A DNA stretch of 18,219 nucleotides, from assembly GCA_001801365.1 (NCBI GenBank), contig MGXL01000055.1, positions 22,459 to 40,677 of the forward strand, in the 5' to 3' direction. Shown piece by piece: positions 5,913 through 14,407 of the stretch. Under the pieces are notes generated by a model. It searched no databases. It had not been told where the DNA came from and saw nothing but the letters and a program-made list of their open reading frames with translations. The position numbers were made by a program, and so were the translations under genes. Source of the DNA: Gammaproteobacteria bacterium RBG_16_57_12 (GTDB taxonomy: Bacteria > Pseudomonadota > Gammaproteobacteria > RBG-16-57-12). Within the stretch, counting starts at the first letter, position 1, and every line of letters starts with the position of its first letter.

Positions 5913-7005
5913 GTTGATAGTAGCGTCTGACATCCACGGCCTGGGGCAGTTGGCCTGCCCCGCAGAGATATTCGGCGAATATCCGCGCATACAGGGGAAT
6001 CTGCAGGCTACCCCTGGAGCCAAAGCCATTGAAGATGCCCAGCTGAGGCTGCCCGGGATGCAGGCCGATAAAAGGCTGTTTATCCAGTGTGCCGGGCCGC
6101 ACCCCCGCAACCTGATCGAGCACCTGGCATGGCGAGTTATTTTTCAACAGTGTTTGCAGGGACTGTAATAAGCGCTGTTTTCCCTGCTCGGTCGGCTGCT
6201 CGTCCAGGACATCCCATTCGTAGGTTGCCCCGAAGCGATACTGCTGTGCGCCCAGCGGTAACAGCCAGCTGCCGGCATTGATGATCATGTCCGGCAGTTT
6301 GTGCGGGCATTGAACCGTGAGGATCTCACCCTTGGCCGGCTGGAACGGCAGCCAGTCGAACCAGGGATTGGTGCGGGCCTGGTAGCCATCACAAAAGATC
6401 ACGCGCCTGGCGCGAACGTCCTGCCAGCGTATGCCAGCGGATTCCGCTTGCAACTCCCGGCCTTCAAGGTGCGCGTCACGATAACTGTCCCGATCAATCA
6501 GATACTGGCGCAGGCTCTCCAGCAGGGGCCTGATCGCCAGATAGCCGGTCTGCCGGATGACAAAGCCTCCCTCGGGCGCATGCAAGTCATAGGCATCAAG
6601 ATTCAGGCGCTCGCCCAGATAAGGCTGGTAGTGGATATCGCCATGACGCCTGGCATAGGTGGCCGCATCCTGCTCGCCCTGCATCAGGCGCACCATCGGC
6701 TTGGCGACATAAAAGGCCTGTCCGAACTGTTCCTGAAACTCCTGATACAGGCGCATGGCCTCGGCCAGCAACAGCGCGGCCTGCGGGTCCAGCACCAGAC
6801 GTTTACCCGTTACCGGGACCAGCAGACCGGCGGCGGCGATCGACGCCGACGAGGCATGCCGGTCATCGATGACCAGGATCTTCCGCCCCCGCTGCAACAA
6901 ATGCCAGGCCAGCAGGCTGCCGGCCAGACCCTGGCCGACGATCAGCAGGTCGATATCATGGGGATTGTCCATGTGACCATGATAGCCACAAAACCGGCTG
7001 GACAA
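5905..7005 (-). CDS. Stand-alone FAD oxidoreductase like the MnmC oxidase domain
   Basis: A 366-residue flavoprotein of the D-amino-acid-oxidase (DAO) fold. The FAD dinucleotide motif is GQGLAG (24-29), followed by a typical second strand ending in VIDD. A C-terminal GFGSRG (327-332) resembles the G-(F/L)-G-x-(R/K)-G near the end of the MnmC oxidase domain. In Escherichia coli that domain oxidatively removes the carboxymethyl group from cmnm5U34. No methyltransferase domain is fused here; an MnmM-type methyltransferase follows with an 8-bp overlap. The start is a TTG at 7005, two bases after the upstream stop and about 5 nt after AGGGGA; an alternative is ATG 6972 (Met12), nearer the Rossmann strand but without a good ribosome site. 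Glycine oxidase (ThiO) is an alternative family member, but no thiamine genes are nearby. Confidence 0.7.
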   Translation of the reverse strand: MSSRFCGYHGHMDNPHDIDLLIVGQGLAGSLLAWHLLQRGRKILVIDDRHASSASIAAAGLLVPVTGKRLVLDPQAALLLAEAMRLYQEFQEQFGQAFYVAKPMVRLMQGEQDAATYARRHGDIHYQPYLGERLNLDAYDLHAPEGGFVIRQTGYLAIRPLLESLRQYLIDRDSYRDAHLEGRELQAESAGIRWQDVRARRVIFCDGYQARTNPWFDWLPFQPAKGEILTVQCPHKLPDMIINAGSWLLPLGAQQYRFGATYEWDVLDEQPTEQGKQRLLQSLQTLLKNNSPCQVLDQVAGVRPGTLDKQPFIGLHPGQPQLGIFNGFGSRGSLQIPLYARIFAEYLCGAGQLPQAVDVRRYYQHV

Positions 7006-7007
7006 TA

Positions 7008-10000
7008 CTATCCCCTGACATCACGGCCAAACGCGGCGCTGAATTGCTCGGCGGGCAGCGGGCGGCTGTACAGGAAACCCTGCACCTCATCACACTTGAG
7101 GATGGTCAGAAAATCCTGCTGTTCCACACTCTCCACGCCCTCCGCCAACACCACGAGCTGCAGATTCTGGCCCAGGGCGATGATGGCCCGGGTGATGGCC
7201 TCGTCATTGACATCATGGGGTATATCGCGCACAAAGGATCGGTCGACCTTGAGCTTGTGCACCGGAAGTTGTTTCAGATAACTCAGCGATGAATAACCGG
7301 TGCCGAAATCATCGATGGCAATGGTCACGCCCAGCAGGCTGAGATCGTGCAGGGTCGTGATGGCACGGCCGGACTCCTGCATGATGATGCTTTCGGTGAT
7401 TTCCAGCTCCAGCGAATTTGCCGGCAAGCCGGTTTCGTCCAGCACGGTCTTGACCACCCTGACAATCTCGCCACGATAGAATTGCCGGGCGGAGACATTG
7501 ACGGCGATACGGTTCAAATTCAGCCCTGCCCGGCGCCATTCCTGCAACTGGCTACAGGCCGTGCGCAGAACCCATTCACCGATAGGCACGATCAGCCCCG
7601 ATTCCTCGGCGATGGTGATGAACTTGTCGGGTGCCACCAGCCCCATGCCCGGATGCCGCCAGCGGATCAGCGCCTCCGCCCCCACCATTTGCCGGTTCGC
7701 CAAGGTGTACTGCGGCTGGTAATACAGCACGAATTCGCGGTTCTGCAAGGCGCTGCGCAGGGCGGATTCCAATGTCAGACGTTCAAATACCGCCGTGGTC
7801 AGCGACGTGGTGTAGAACTGGTAATCGTTGCGGCCTTCTTCCTTGGCACGGTACATCGCCGCATCCGCGTTCTTAATCAGGGTGGCGCTGTCTGTGCCAT
7901 CTCTGGGGAAGAGACTGATGCCCATGCTGATGCCCAGGTGCAGTTCGCGCTCATGGACGATGAAGGGCGTGTTGAATTCCTGAATCAATTTTTGCGCCAG
8001 GAGGGCGATATCCTGGGTATCGCGCACATCTTCCAGGAGCATGATGAATTCATCGCCCCCCAGCCGCGCCACCGTGTCCTCTTCGCGCATGGTCTTTCTG
8101 ATCCGGTCGGCAACCAGCTTCAGCAGCAGATCCCCCACCGGATGCCCCAGGCTGTCATTGATGGTCTTGAAACGGTCAAGGTCGAGAAACAGCACCGCCA
8201 TTTGTCTTTCTTCACGCTGCGCCCTCTGCATGGCATGTTCCAGACGGTCGTTGAACAGAATCCGGTTGGGCAAATGGGTCAGGGGGTCGTGATGCGCCAG
8301 GTAATTCAGTTGCTCCTGCGATTGCTTGATCGAGGAGATATCGGAGAATACCGACACATAGTTGATCAGGCGGCCATCGTCATCCTTGACGGCGCTGATG
8401 GTTGACCAGATCGGAAATAACTCACCGTTCTTATGCCTGTCCCACAACTCGCCCTGCCACGATCCGGTATTGAGGACGCTGGTCCACAGTGCCTTGTAAA
8501 ACAGCTTGTCATGCCGGTCCGAGCGCAGGATGTTCGGATTCCTGCCCAGGGCCTCCTCGGGCGAATACCCTGTGATCTCGGTGAATGCCTTGTTGATCGA
8601 AATGATCCGGTTGTTTTCATCGGTAATGATGATTCCCTCGGCGGTATTCTCGACCACCACCGCGGCCTGACGAAGCTTTTCCAGCGATTGCCGGCTCTGG
8701 GTGACATCCTCATGCAGGAGGATGATCTCCTGTATGTCGCCGCGCTCATTCTTGACCGGATAGATGAAGGCGCGTACCCAGCGGTCGCTGTGCGGGCCCT
8801 TTACCTTGTCGTTTGCGGCAGGATTGTAGTTGATCGGCGGCACTTCGACGGTCTCGCCCTGAAAGGCGCGCTGGATAAGGGGCATGACGCCCTTATCCAC
8901 CAGTTGCCGGTCCTCCAGGATGTTGTAGTCGCGCAGTTGATCGAGGCTGAGCCCCCACAGGGCTTCCCAGGCCCGATTCACTTTCAGGGTCTGGCCGCCG
9001 GGCGACAGCACCTGGATCCCGAGGGGCGACTGATCCACCAGGGTGCGAAAGCGCGACTCGGATTGCTGCAGGTTGCGGTAGGCCAGCAGGCTGTCCATGG
9101 CCTCGGTGATGCGCTGGCCGAGCTCGGCGAAAATCTGCTGTTCGGATTCCGTATAGGCATGCGCCTGGGCGCAATGGTGGATCCCCAGCAGCCAGTCCTG
9201 GTCCACCTTGGGGAATATCCCGATGACCATTCCCGACTGTACGCTGAACTGCCTGGAAGCGGCGTTCACTTCTTTTCCGTTTGGGCCAAATATCTGGATA
9301 CCCCGCTCCACCAATGCCGTGTGAAATAACTCGGCGACATCCGGTGCCATCGGGATATCCATGTTTCTCACGCCGGCGCCCGGCCATTCTGGCCGGGTGC
9401 GCTCCATCGGCACAGACCAGGTGGGCGCCTCGGGATTGCACGGATATAACAGCCAGGCCCGGTCACACTGAAAAATATCCAGCATTTCATCGAGCACATT
9501 TTGCAGCAATTCATCGATGGTGCCTGCCCGCAGGCTGATACGGCTGATCCTGGCAATGACCTCCAGGTGATGCAGCTGCTCCTTGATGGTCTGCTCCCGC
9601 TGCGCACGCTCGGTGATATCCCGCAGGATACAATGTATGGCGACTACCTGCCCTCCCTCCCATTGTGTAGTTACCTTGGCTTCCATCTGTATGGGTGTAC
9701 CATTCTTGCTGCGGAAACAGGTCTGAAACTCTGCCCGCTCCTTGCCGGCAAACAAATCCCCGAACAGTTGCTGGCAGCTTTCCAGGCAGGCCGTATCGAC
9801 AATATCCCAGATTTTCAGTTGCTCAAGCTCGGCTGCGCCATACCCCAGCAGAGCACGCCAGGCCCGATTGACAAAGGCAAAATGTCCATCCGCCGACACC
9901 ACCTGTATGATGTCATGTATGCCATCCACCAGGTTCCGGTAGCGTGTCTCCTCCTCGTGCAGGCTGTTATATAACAGGGCGTTCTGAATCGATTGCGCCA

Positions 10001-11057
10001 GACTCGGCGCCAGCAGGGGGATGAAGTCACGCAAGTCCTTGCTGAAGCCATCGATTTTTTCCGAGGCCACATTCAGTGTTCCCAGAAAAATATCCTCTTT
10101 CCACAAGGGCACCAGGTAATCACAGCGGATCCCGGCGGCCAGCAGCTTTGCATCCATTTCATGGCGGTCGGGCTCGCTGGCGATATCAGGACGATAGCGC
10201 GGTGTCTGTTGATCAATCAATTCTGCCAGTACGGACTGTCCGATCGGAATGGTGTTTGGCGCACTGATTCCGGTGCCATTGGCCTGGCCGATATCATAGA
10301 TGCGGAATTCTCTGCCATCGGGCGTTATCAGCGCCAGGAAGCCATGATAAATACCCAGCTCCTTTCTCAGGAAACCCAGTGTCGATCGGGTGATATCCTC
10401 TATCGAATGGCCGAAGGCCCGCCGGATATAATTCGCCAGCAAGTCGGCATAGCTGTGGCTTTTCTGTAACGCCTGTTGTGTCTGCCGGGAGGTATAAATG
10501 GATTCGATGATTCTTCCGTAGGTCTTCAGCAGCGGTTGCAGGAATTCCACCAGCGCCTGATCATAACCGCCAGGACGATTGGCCAGGCCGATCATGCCCC
10601 GCATATGCTCGCCGGCGTACACAGGCACGCCAAGAAAGGCATTGAGCGGCGGATGCCCCTCCGGAAGGCCGCCGCTGCGTGGGTCGTGGCGAGGATCATT
10701 GGCAATCACCGCCTCACCGCTGGCCATGACGGCGCCGAACAGGGTATTGAGGTTATATAATTCCAGACCCCGGGGTATGCTGGCCTCATAAAAGGCGCGG
10801 GTCTCATCGTGTGAGGCAACATCCGTGATGGTCTGTGTTTTCAGATAGGGCTGGCCCTGTTCAGTGTATAACACGTCGCCGATAAAACCATATTTGCTAC
10901 AGGTCAGCTTCAGCAGATCGCCGAGCAGATCATCATATAACTGTCGTGGATCATCTTCACGGATGTAGTGATCCTGGGCACGGCCGATGACCTCGAGGAG
11001 GGCATTAATTTCTGCAAGCCCATAGCCGCCCGCAGGGTTGGAATCTCTTGTGCTCAT
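7008..11057 (-). CDS. Multi-sensor GGDEF-EAL cyclic-di-GMP enzyme
   Basis: A 1349-residue cytosolic protein with no membrane helix. The order I read is GAF (about 20-195), GAF (215-365), PAS (370-490), GAF (505-655), PAS (665-790), PAS (795-915), GGDEF (925-1090) and EAL (1105-1345). The cyclase signature GGDEF is intact at 1000-1004, with an inhibitory I-site RxxD at 991-994, exactly five residues before it. The EAL domain keeps EAL (1128-1130), the NVSARQF and LEITES motifs, DDFGTGYSS starting at 1249, KVDRSF and AEGVES, so it should be an active phosphodiesterase. Both activities therefore look possible, and the sensory domains would set the balance. The ligands of the sensors cannot be read. 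The upstream ribosome site is weak (AAGGA about 13 nt before ATG). The stop lies 2 bp before the TTG of the next gene, implying one operon. Confidence 0.92.
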   Translation of the reverse strand: MSTRDSNPAGGYGLAEINALLEVIGRAQDHYIREDDPRQLYDDLLGDLLKLTCSKYGFIGDVLYTEQGQPYLKTQTITDVASHDETRAFYEASIPRGLELYNLNTLFGAVMASGEAVIANDPRHDPRSGGLPEGHPPLNAFLGVPVYAGEHMRGMIGLANRPGGYDQALVEFLQPLLKTYGRIIESIYTSRQTQQALQKSHSYADLLANYIRRAFGHSIEDITRSTLGFLRKELGIYHGFLALITPDGREFRIYDIGQANGTGISAPNTIPIGQSVLAELIDQQTPRYRPDIASEPDRHEMDAKLLAAGIRCDYLVPLWKEDIFLGTLNVASEKIDGFSKDLRDFIPLLAPSLAQSIQNALLYNSLHEEETRYRNLVDGIHDIIQVVSADGHFAFVNRAWRALLGYGAAELEQLKIWDIVDTACLESCQQLFGDLFAGKERAEFQTCFRSKNGTPIQMEAKVTTQWEGGQVVAIHCILRDITERAQREQTIKEQLHHLEVIARISRISLRAGTIDELLQNVLDEMLDIFQCDRAWLLYPCNPEAPTWSVPMERTRPEWPGAGVRNMDIPMAPDVAELFHTALVERGIQIFGPNGKEVNAASRQFSVQSGMVIGIFPKVDQDWLLGIHHCAQAHAYTESEQQIFAELGQRITEAMDSLLAYRNLQQSESRFRTLVDQSPLGIQVLSPGGQTLKVNRAWEALWGLSLDQLRDYNILEDRQLVDKGVMPLIQRAFQGETVEVPPINYNPAANDKVKGPHSDRWVRAFIYPVKNERGDIQEIILLHEDVTQSRQSLEKLRQAAVVVENTAEGIIITDENNRIISINKAFTEITGYSPEEALGRNPNILRSDRHDKLFYKALWTSVLNTGSWQGELWDRHKNGELFPIWSTISAVKDDDGRLINYVSVFSDISSIKQSQEQLNYLAHHDPLTHLPNRILFNDRLEHAMQRAQREERQMAVLFLDLDRFKTINDSLGHPVGDLLLKLVADRIRKTMREEDTVARLGGDEFIMLLEDVRDTQDIALLAQKLIQEFNTPFIVHERELHLGISMGISLFPRDGTDSATLIKNADAAMYRAKEEGRNDYQFYTTSLTTAVFERLTLESALRSALQNREFVLYYQPQYTLANRQMVGAEALIRWRHPGMGLVAPDKFITIAEESGLIVPIGEWVLRTACSQLQEWRRAGLNLNRIAVNVSARQFYRGEIVRVVKTVLDETGLPANSLELEITESIIMQESGRAITTLHDLSLLGVTIAIDDFGTGYSSLSYLKQLPVHKLKVDRSFVRDIPHDVNDEAITRAIIALGQNLQLVVLAEGVESVEQQDFLTILKCDEVQGFLYSRPLPAEQFSAAFGRDVRG

Positions 11058-11300
11058 CAGGCCCGCTACATCCTTTTATATATCTGGTTAACTCACGTCA
11101 TCCTTCCACTTCGATGTCAGGATCTCTTTAATAACGTCAGGGATAGCCGGAAGTTCAAGCGGTTTACGGCTTTTTTAACCAGAAATTTATCTGCCCATTC
11201 CTCCGCTGTCTGCGTCCGCAGGGGGGGTGACTGGTAACTGCATGTAATTGCTACTGTTCTATGCAAACGGCCAATCCGGCAGGATATCGGCCAGCTCATC

Positions 11301-11327
11301 ATGAATAGCGCCGGCAGGCGCGTTCAT
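11301..11327 (-). terminator. Hairpin at the 3' end of the RND pump gene
   Basis: Nested arms ATGAA (11301-11305)/TTCAT (11323-11327) and GCGCC (11308-11312)/GGCGC (11317-11321) can pair around a 4-nt loop, forming about 10 bp with a small internal bulge. It spans the pump stop codon (11324-11326). No T run follows on the minus strand, so it may slow 3' decay or help termination, but it is not a classic intrinsic terminator. Confidence 0.3.
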
Positions 11328-14300
11328 CGGGCTTGCGGAGACGGAAGCGGAGTTTCGCCAGGCAGGGAAGCGGTTGTAACTTTGTTGTCCTGCCCCAGCA
11401 ACAGATAGACCGCTGGCACGACAAACAGGGTAAACAGGGTGCCGATCCCCAGACCAGACGCAATAACCAGACCGATATCAAACCGGCTCACCGCACCCGG
11501 CCCGGCGGCGGTCAGCAGGGGGATCATGGCGACGATCATGGCGATGGTGGTCATCAGGATGGGACGCAAGCGGATGCTGGCCGCGCGTTCCACCGCCGCG
11601 CGCTTGCTCAGGCCTTCGCGCTGCTGCAACTGGTTGGCGAACTCCACGATCAATATCCCGTTCTTGGCAATCAGGCCGATCAGCGTGATCAGACCCACCT
11701 GGGTATAGATATTCACGCTGGAGAATCCCAGGGTGATAAAGGCCATCGCCCCGGCGATGGACATGGGTACGGAGACCAGGATGATAAGCGGGTCGCGCCA
11801 GCTTTCAAACTGTGCGGCCAGCACCAGGTAAATCACCAGCAGGGACATGAAGAACGTCAGCATCAGGGCGCTGCCCTGCTGTTTGTACTGGCGCGACGCG
11901 CCCGTATAGTCCCAGGTGAAGCCGGCGGGGAAGAATTCCCGGGCCTGCGCCTCCAGATAATCCAGCGCCTCGCCCGTGGACACGCCGCTCGCCATCACTC
12001 CCTGTACCGTCAGGGCGTTGAGCTGCTGGAATTGGGTGCGCTGGCTGGGCTCCACGCTGTCCCGGAAGCTTACCAGGGTGGACAGAGGCACCAGTTCACC
12101 CGCCGCGCCGCGTACATAATAATGGTCCAGCATCCGGGTATCACTGCGATATGACCGCGCCACCTGCGGGATCACTTTATAGCTGCGGCCCTCCAGGCTG
12201 AACCAGTTGGTATATCCGCCACCGAGCAGGGTGGCGAGATTCTGGCCGATGTCGCTCATGCTGACACCCAGCAGCGCCGCCTTGTCGCGATCGATCAGAA
12301 GGGTGGTCAGCGGGCGCGTATACTCGACGGTCTTCTGCAGAAAGGCGAATTTGCCGCTCTGCATGGCCCGGCCGATCAGCTCGCCGCCCACCTGATCGAG
12401 CTGGTCATAATCGGCATCCGAGGTGATGACAAACTGCACCGGCATGCCACCGCCCGATCCGGGCAGGCTGGCACGCGGGAAGGTCACGATCTGCAGCCCG
12501 GCGACATTGCCCAGCTTCTGCTGCAGCTCGGGCTGAATCTCCATTTGCGAGCGCGTGCGTTCCGCCGGCGGCACCATCCTGAACCCCCCGAAGGTGGTGG
12601 TGGGCTGGCCCAGGCCGATCAGGAAAAAACTCTCCTTGTATTCGGGTATGCTCTCGAAGGCCTGCACGATCTGGCGGGCATAGGCCGTGTCGTATTCGAT
12701 GGTGGCGGTCTGCGGCGCGGTGGCCTGGAAGAACAGGATGCTCTGGTCTTCCGTGGGCGCCAGTTCGTGTCGGCTGGTGGTGAACATGAAATAGATGGAG
12801 GCCAATACCGCCACGGCGAACACCAGGGTGACCGGCAGGTAGTTCAGGGAGGCATGCAGCAGGCGCTGATAGCCCTGCGCCAGCACGGTGAAAAAATGTT
12901 CAACGCGCCGCTCGAAGGGTCCGGGCTCGCCCTGCTCACGCAGAATCTTGGCGGAGAGCATGGGCGAGAGCGTCAGGGCGATGACACCGGAGATCAGCAC
13001 CGCGCCGGCCAGGGTGAAGGCGAATTCGGTGAACAGGGTGCCCACCAGCCCGCCCATGAAGCCGATCGGGGCATACACCGCCACCAGGGTGGTGGTCATG
13101 GCGATGATGGCGACGCCGAGCTCGCGCGCCCCGTTGAGCGCCGCGTCGATGCGGGACGCGCCGTTCTCGATATGACGGTGGACGTTTTCCACCACGACGA
13201 TGGCATCGTCGACCACCAGGCCGATGGCTAGCACCATGGCGAGCAGGGTCAGCAGATTGATCGAAAATCCCAGCAGCAGCATGATGGAGGCGCCGCCGAT
13301 CAGGCACAGCGGCACGGTCAGCGCCGGGATCAGGGCGGCGCGCAGCGAGCCCAGGGTGAGAAAGATCACCAGCAACACGATCAGCACCGCCTCGGCCAGG
13401 GTGGTGAAGACCTCGTCGATCGAGTCGGCGATGTATTCGCTGGCATCGTAAGGAATGCGTACCTGCATCCCGGCGGGCATCTGGCTCTTGATGTCGGGCA
13501 GCAGCTCATGGATGCGTCCGGCCACCTCCAGCGGATTGGCGCCCGGCGCGGGATTGATGCCGACGAAGATCGCCGGCTTGCCTTTGTACCAGTTGGTGGA
13601 ATTGTAATCGGAGGCGCCCATCTCGATGTCGGCGACATCCGCCAGGCGCACCAGGGTCTCGCCGTTGGCGCGCACCACCAGACGCCTGAAATCCTCGACC
13701 CCACTGATGTCGGTGGCGGCGCTGAGATCGATGGAAATATAATCGCCCTTGGTCCGGCCGATGCCGGCCTGGTAGTTATTGGTATTCAGCGCGTCGCTCA
13801 CCTCCCGGGCGGTCACGCCGAGGGCGGCCATGCGCCTGGGGTCGAGCCAGATGCGCATGGCGAAGGTTTCATTGCCGATCAGGGCCGCCTTGGCGACGCC
13901 CGGCACCGCCTGCAGTTTGGGCTGCACCACGCGCAACAGATAATCGGTGATCTGCGACGGCAACAGCTCATCGCTCCAGAAGGCCATATACATCAGGGCG
14001 GCGGCATCGCCGGTGGAGGAACTGATCACGGGATCCTCGGCGGCGGACGGCAGCACATTGCGCTGGCTGGCAACCTTGGCCTGGATCTCGGCCACCGCCG
14101 CATTGGGCTCGTAATTGAGCACCATGTGGGCCTCGATGGTCGATTTTCCCTGAATGCTGCGCGCAAACAGATAATCGATGCCCTCGGCCTCGGCGATGGC
14201 CTGTTGCAGGGGCGTGGTGATGAACCCCTTGACCAGCTCGCTGCTGGCGCCGGGGTAGGACGTGGTCACCGTCACCACGGTATTGTTGAGCTCGGGATAC

Positions 14301-14407
14301 TGGCGCAGTTCCAGCGCCGTGATGGCGCGCAGGCCGACCACCAGGATCAGCAGGCTCACCACGCTGGCCAGCACCGGGCGCCGGATGAAGATATCGGTAA
14401 ACCTCAT
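11324..14407 (-). CDS. RND-family multidrug efflux pump, inner-membrane permease
   Basis: A full-length 1027-residue hydrophobic and amphiphilic efflux (HAE1) type RND transporter, like AcrB and MexB. It would use the proton gradient to export compounds from the inner membrane and periplasm. It has the usual repeated layout: helix 1, a large periplasmic loop (about 35-330), a helix bundle, a second loop after helix 7 (about 560-855) and a final bundle. The proton-relay residues are present: Asp400 and Asp401 (GLVVDDAIVVVEN), the Lys of IGLIAKNGILIVEF and the Arg of RLRPILMTT, matching AcrB Asp407/Asp408, Lys940 and Arg971. The start overlaps the adaptor stop by 4 nt (ATGA), so the two are coupled. 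No outer-membrane TolC-type channel gene is seen in the window. Substrate cannot be read from the sequence. A 372-codon frame on the plus strand (13508-14626) is a shadow. Confidence 0.95.
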   Translation of the reverse strand: MRFTDIFIRRPVLASVVSLLILVVGLRAITALELRQYPELNNTVVTVTTSYPGASSELVKGFITTPLQQAIAEAEGIDYLFARSIQGKSTIEAHMVLNYEPNAAVAEIQAKVASQRNVLPSAAEDPVISSSTGDAAALMYMAFWSDELLPSQITDYLLRVVQPKLQAVPGVAKAALIGNETFAMRIWLDPRRMAALGVTAREVSDALNTNNYQAGIGRTKGDYISIDLSAATDISGVEDFRRLVVRANGETLVRLADVADIEMGASDYNSTNWYKGKPAIFVGINPAPGANPLEVAGRIHELLPDIKSQMPAGMQVRIPYDASEYIADSIDEVFTTLAEAVLIVLLVIFLTLGSLRAALIPALTVPLCLIGGASIMLLLGFSINLLTLLAMVLAIGLVVDDAIVVVENVHRHIENGASRIDAALNGARELGVAIIAMTTTLVAVYAPIGFMGGLVGTLFTEFAFTLAGAVLISGVIALTLSPMLSAKILREQGEPGPFERRVEHFFTVLAQGYQRLLHASLNYLPVTLVFAVAVLASIYFMFTTSRHELAPTEDQSILFFQATAPQTATIEYDTAYARQIVQAFESIPEYKESFFLIGLGQPTTTFGGFRMVPPAERTRSQMEIQPELQQKLGNVAGLQIVTFPRASLPGSGGGMPVQFVITSDADYDQLDQVGGELIGRAMQSGKFAFLQKTVEYTRPLTTLLIDRDKAALLGVSMSDIGQNLATLLGGGYTNWFSLEGRSYKVIPQVARSYRSDTRMLDHYYVRGAAGELVPLSTLVSFRDSVEPSQRTQFQQLNALTVQGVMASGVSTGEALDYLEAQAREFFPAGFTWDYTGASRQYKQQGSALMLTFFMSLLVIYLVLAAQFESWRDPLIILVSVPMSIAGAMAFITLGFSSVNIYTQVGLITLIGLIAKNGILIVEFANQLQQREGLSKRAAVERAASIRLRPILMTTIAMIVAMIPLLTAAGPGAVSRFDIGLVIASGLGIGTLFTLFVVPAVYLLLGQDNKVTTASLPGETPLPSPQAR

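Noticed and set aside
5913..6110. N-terminal extension of the methyltransferase to 6110
   Set aside because: The extra 66 residues are antisense-like, overlap the end of the oxidase gene in another frame, and family similarity begins at the ATG at 5912.
7347..8405. 352-codon plus-strand open frame
   Set aside because: Antisense to the well-supported GGDEF-EAL coding sequence; no domain or ribosome site.
11157..11176. Plus-strand AAGC...GCTT hairpin followed by a T run
   Set aside because: The stem is only 4 bp and no plus-strand gene precedes it.
11220..11226. Run of seven G as a possible phase-variable tract
   Set aside because: Short, and in an intergenic region downstream of the pump gene rather than in a promoter spacer or coding region I can identify.
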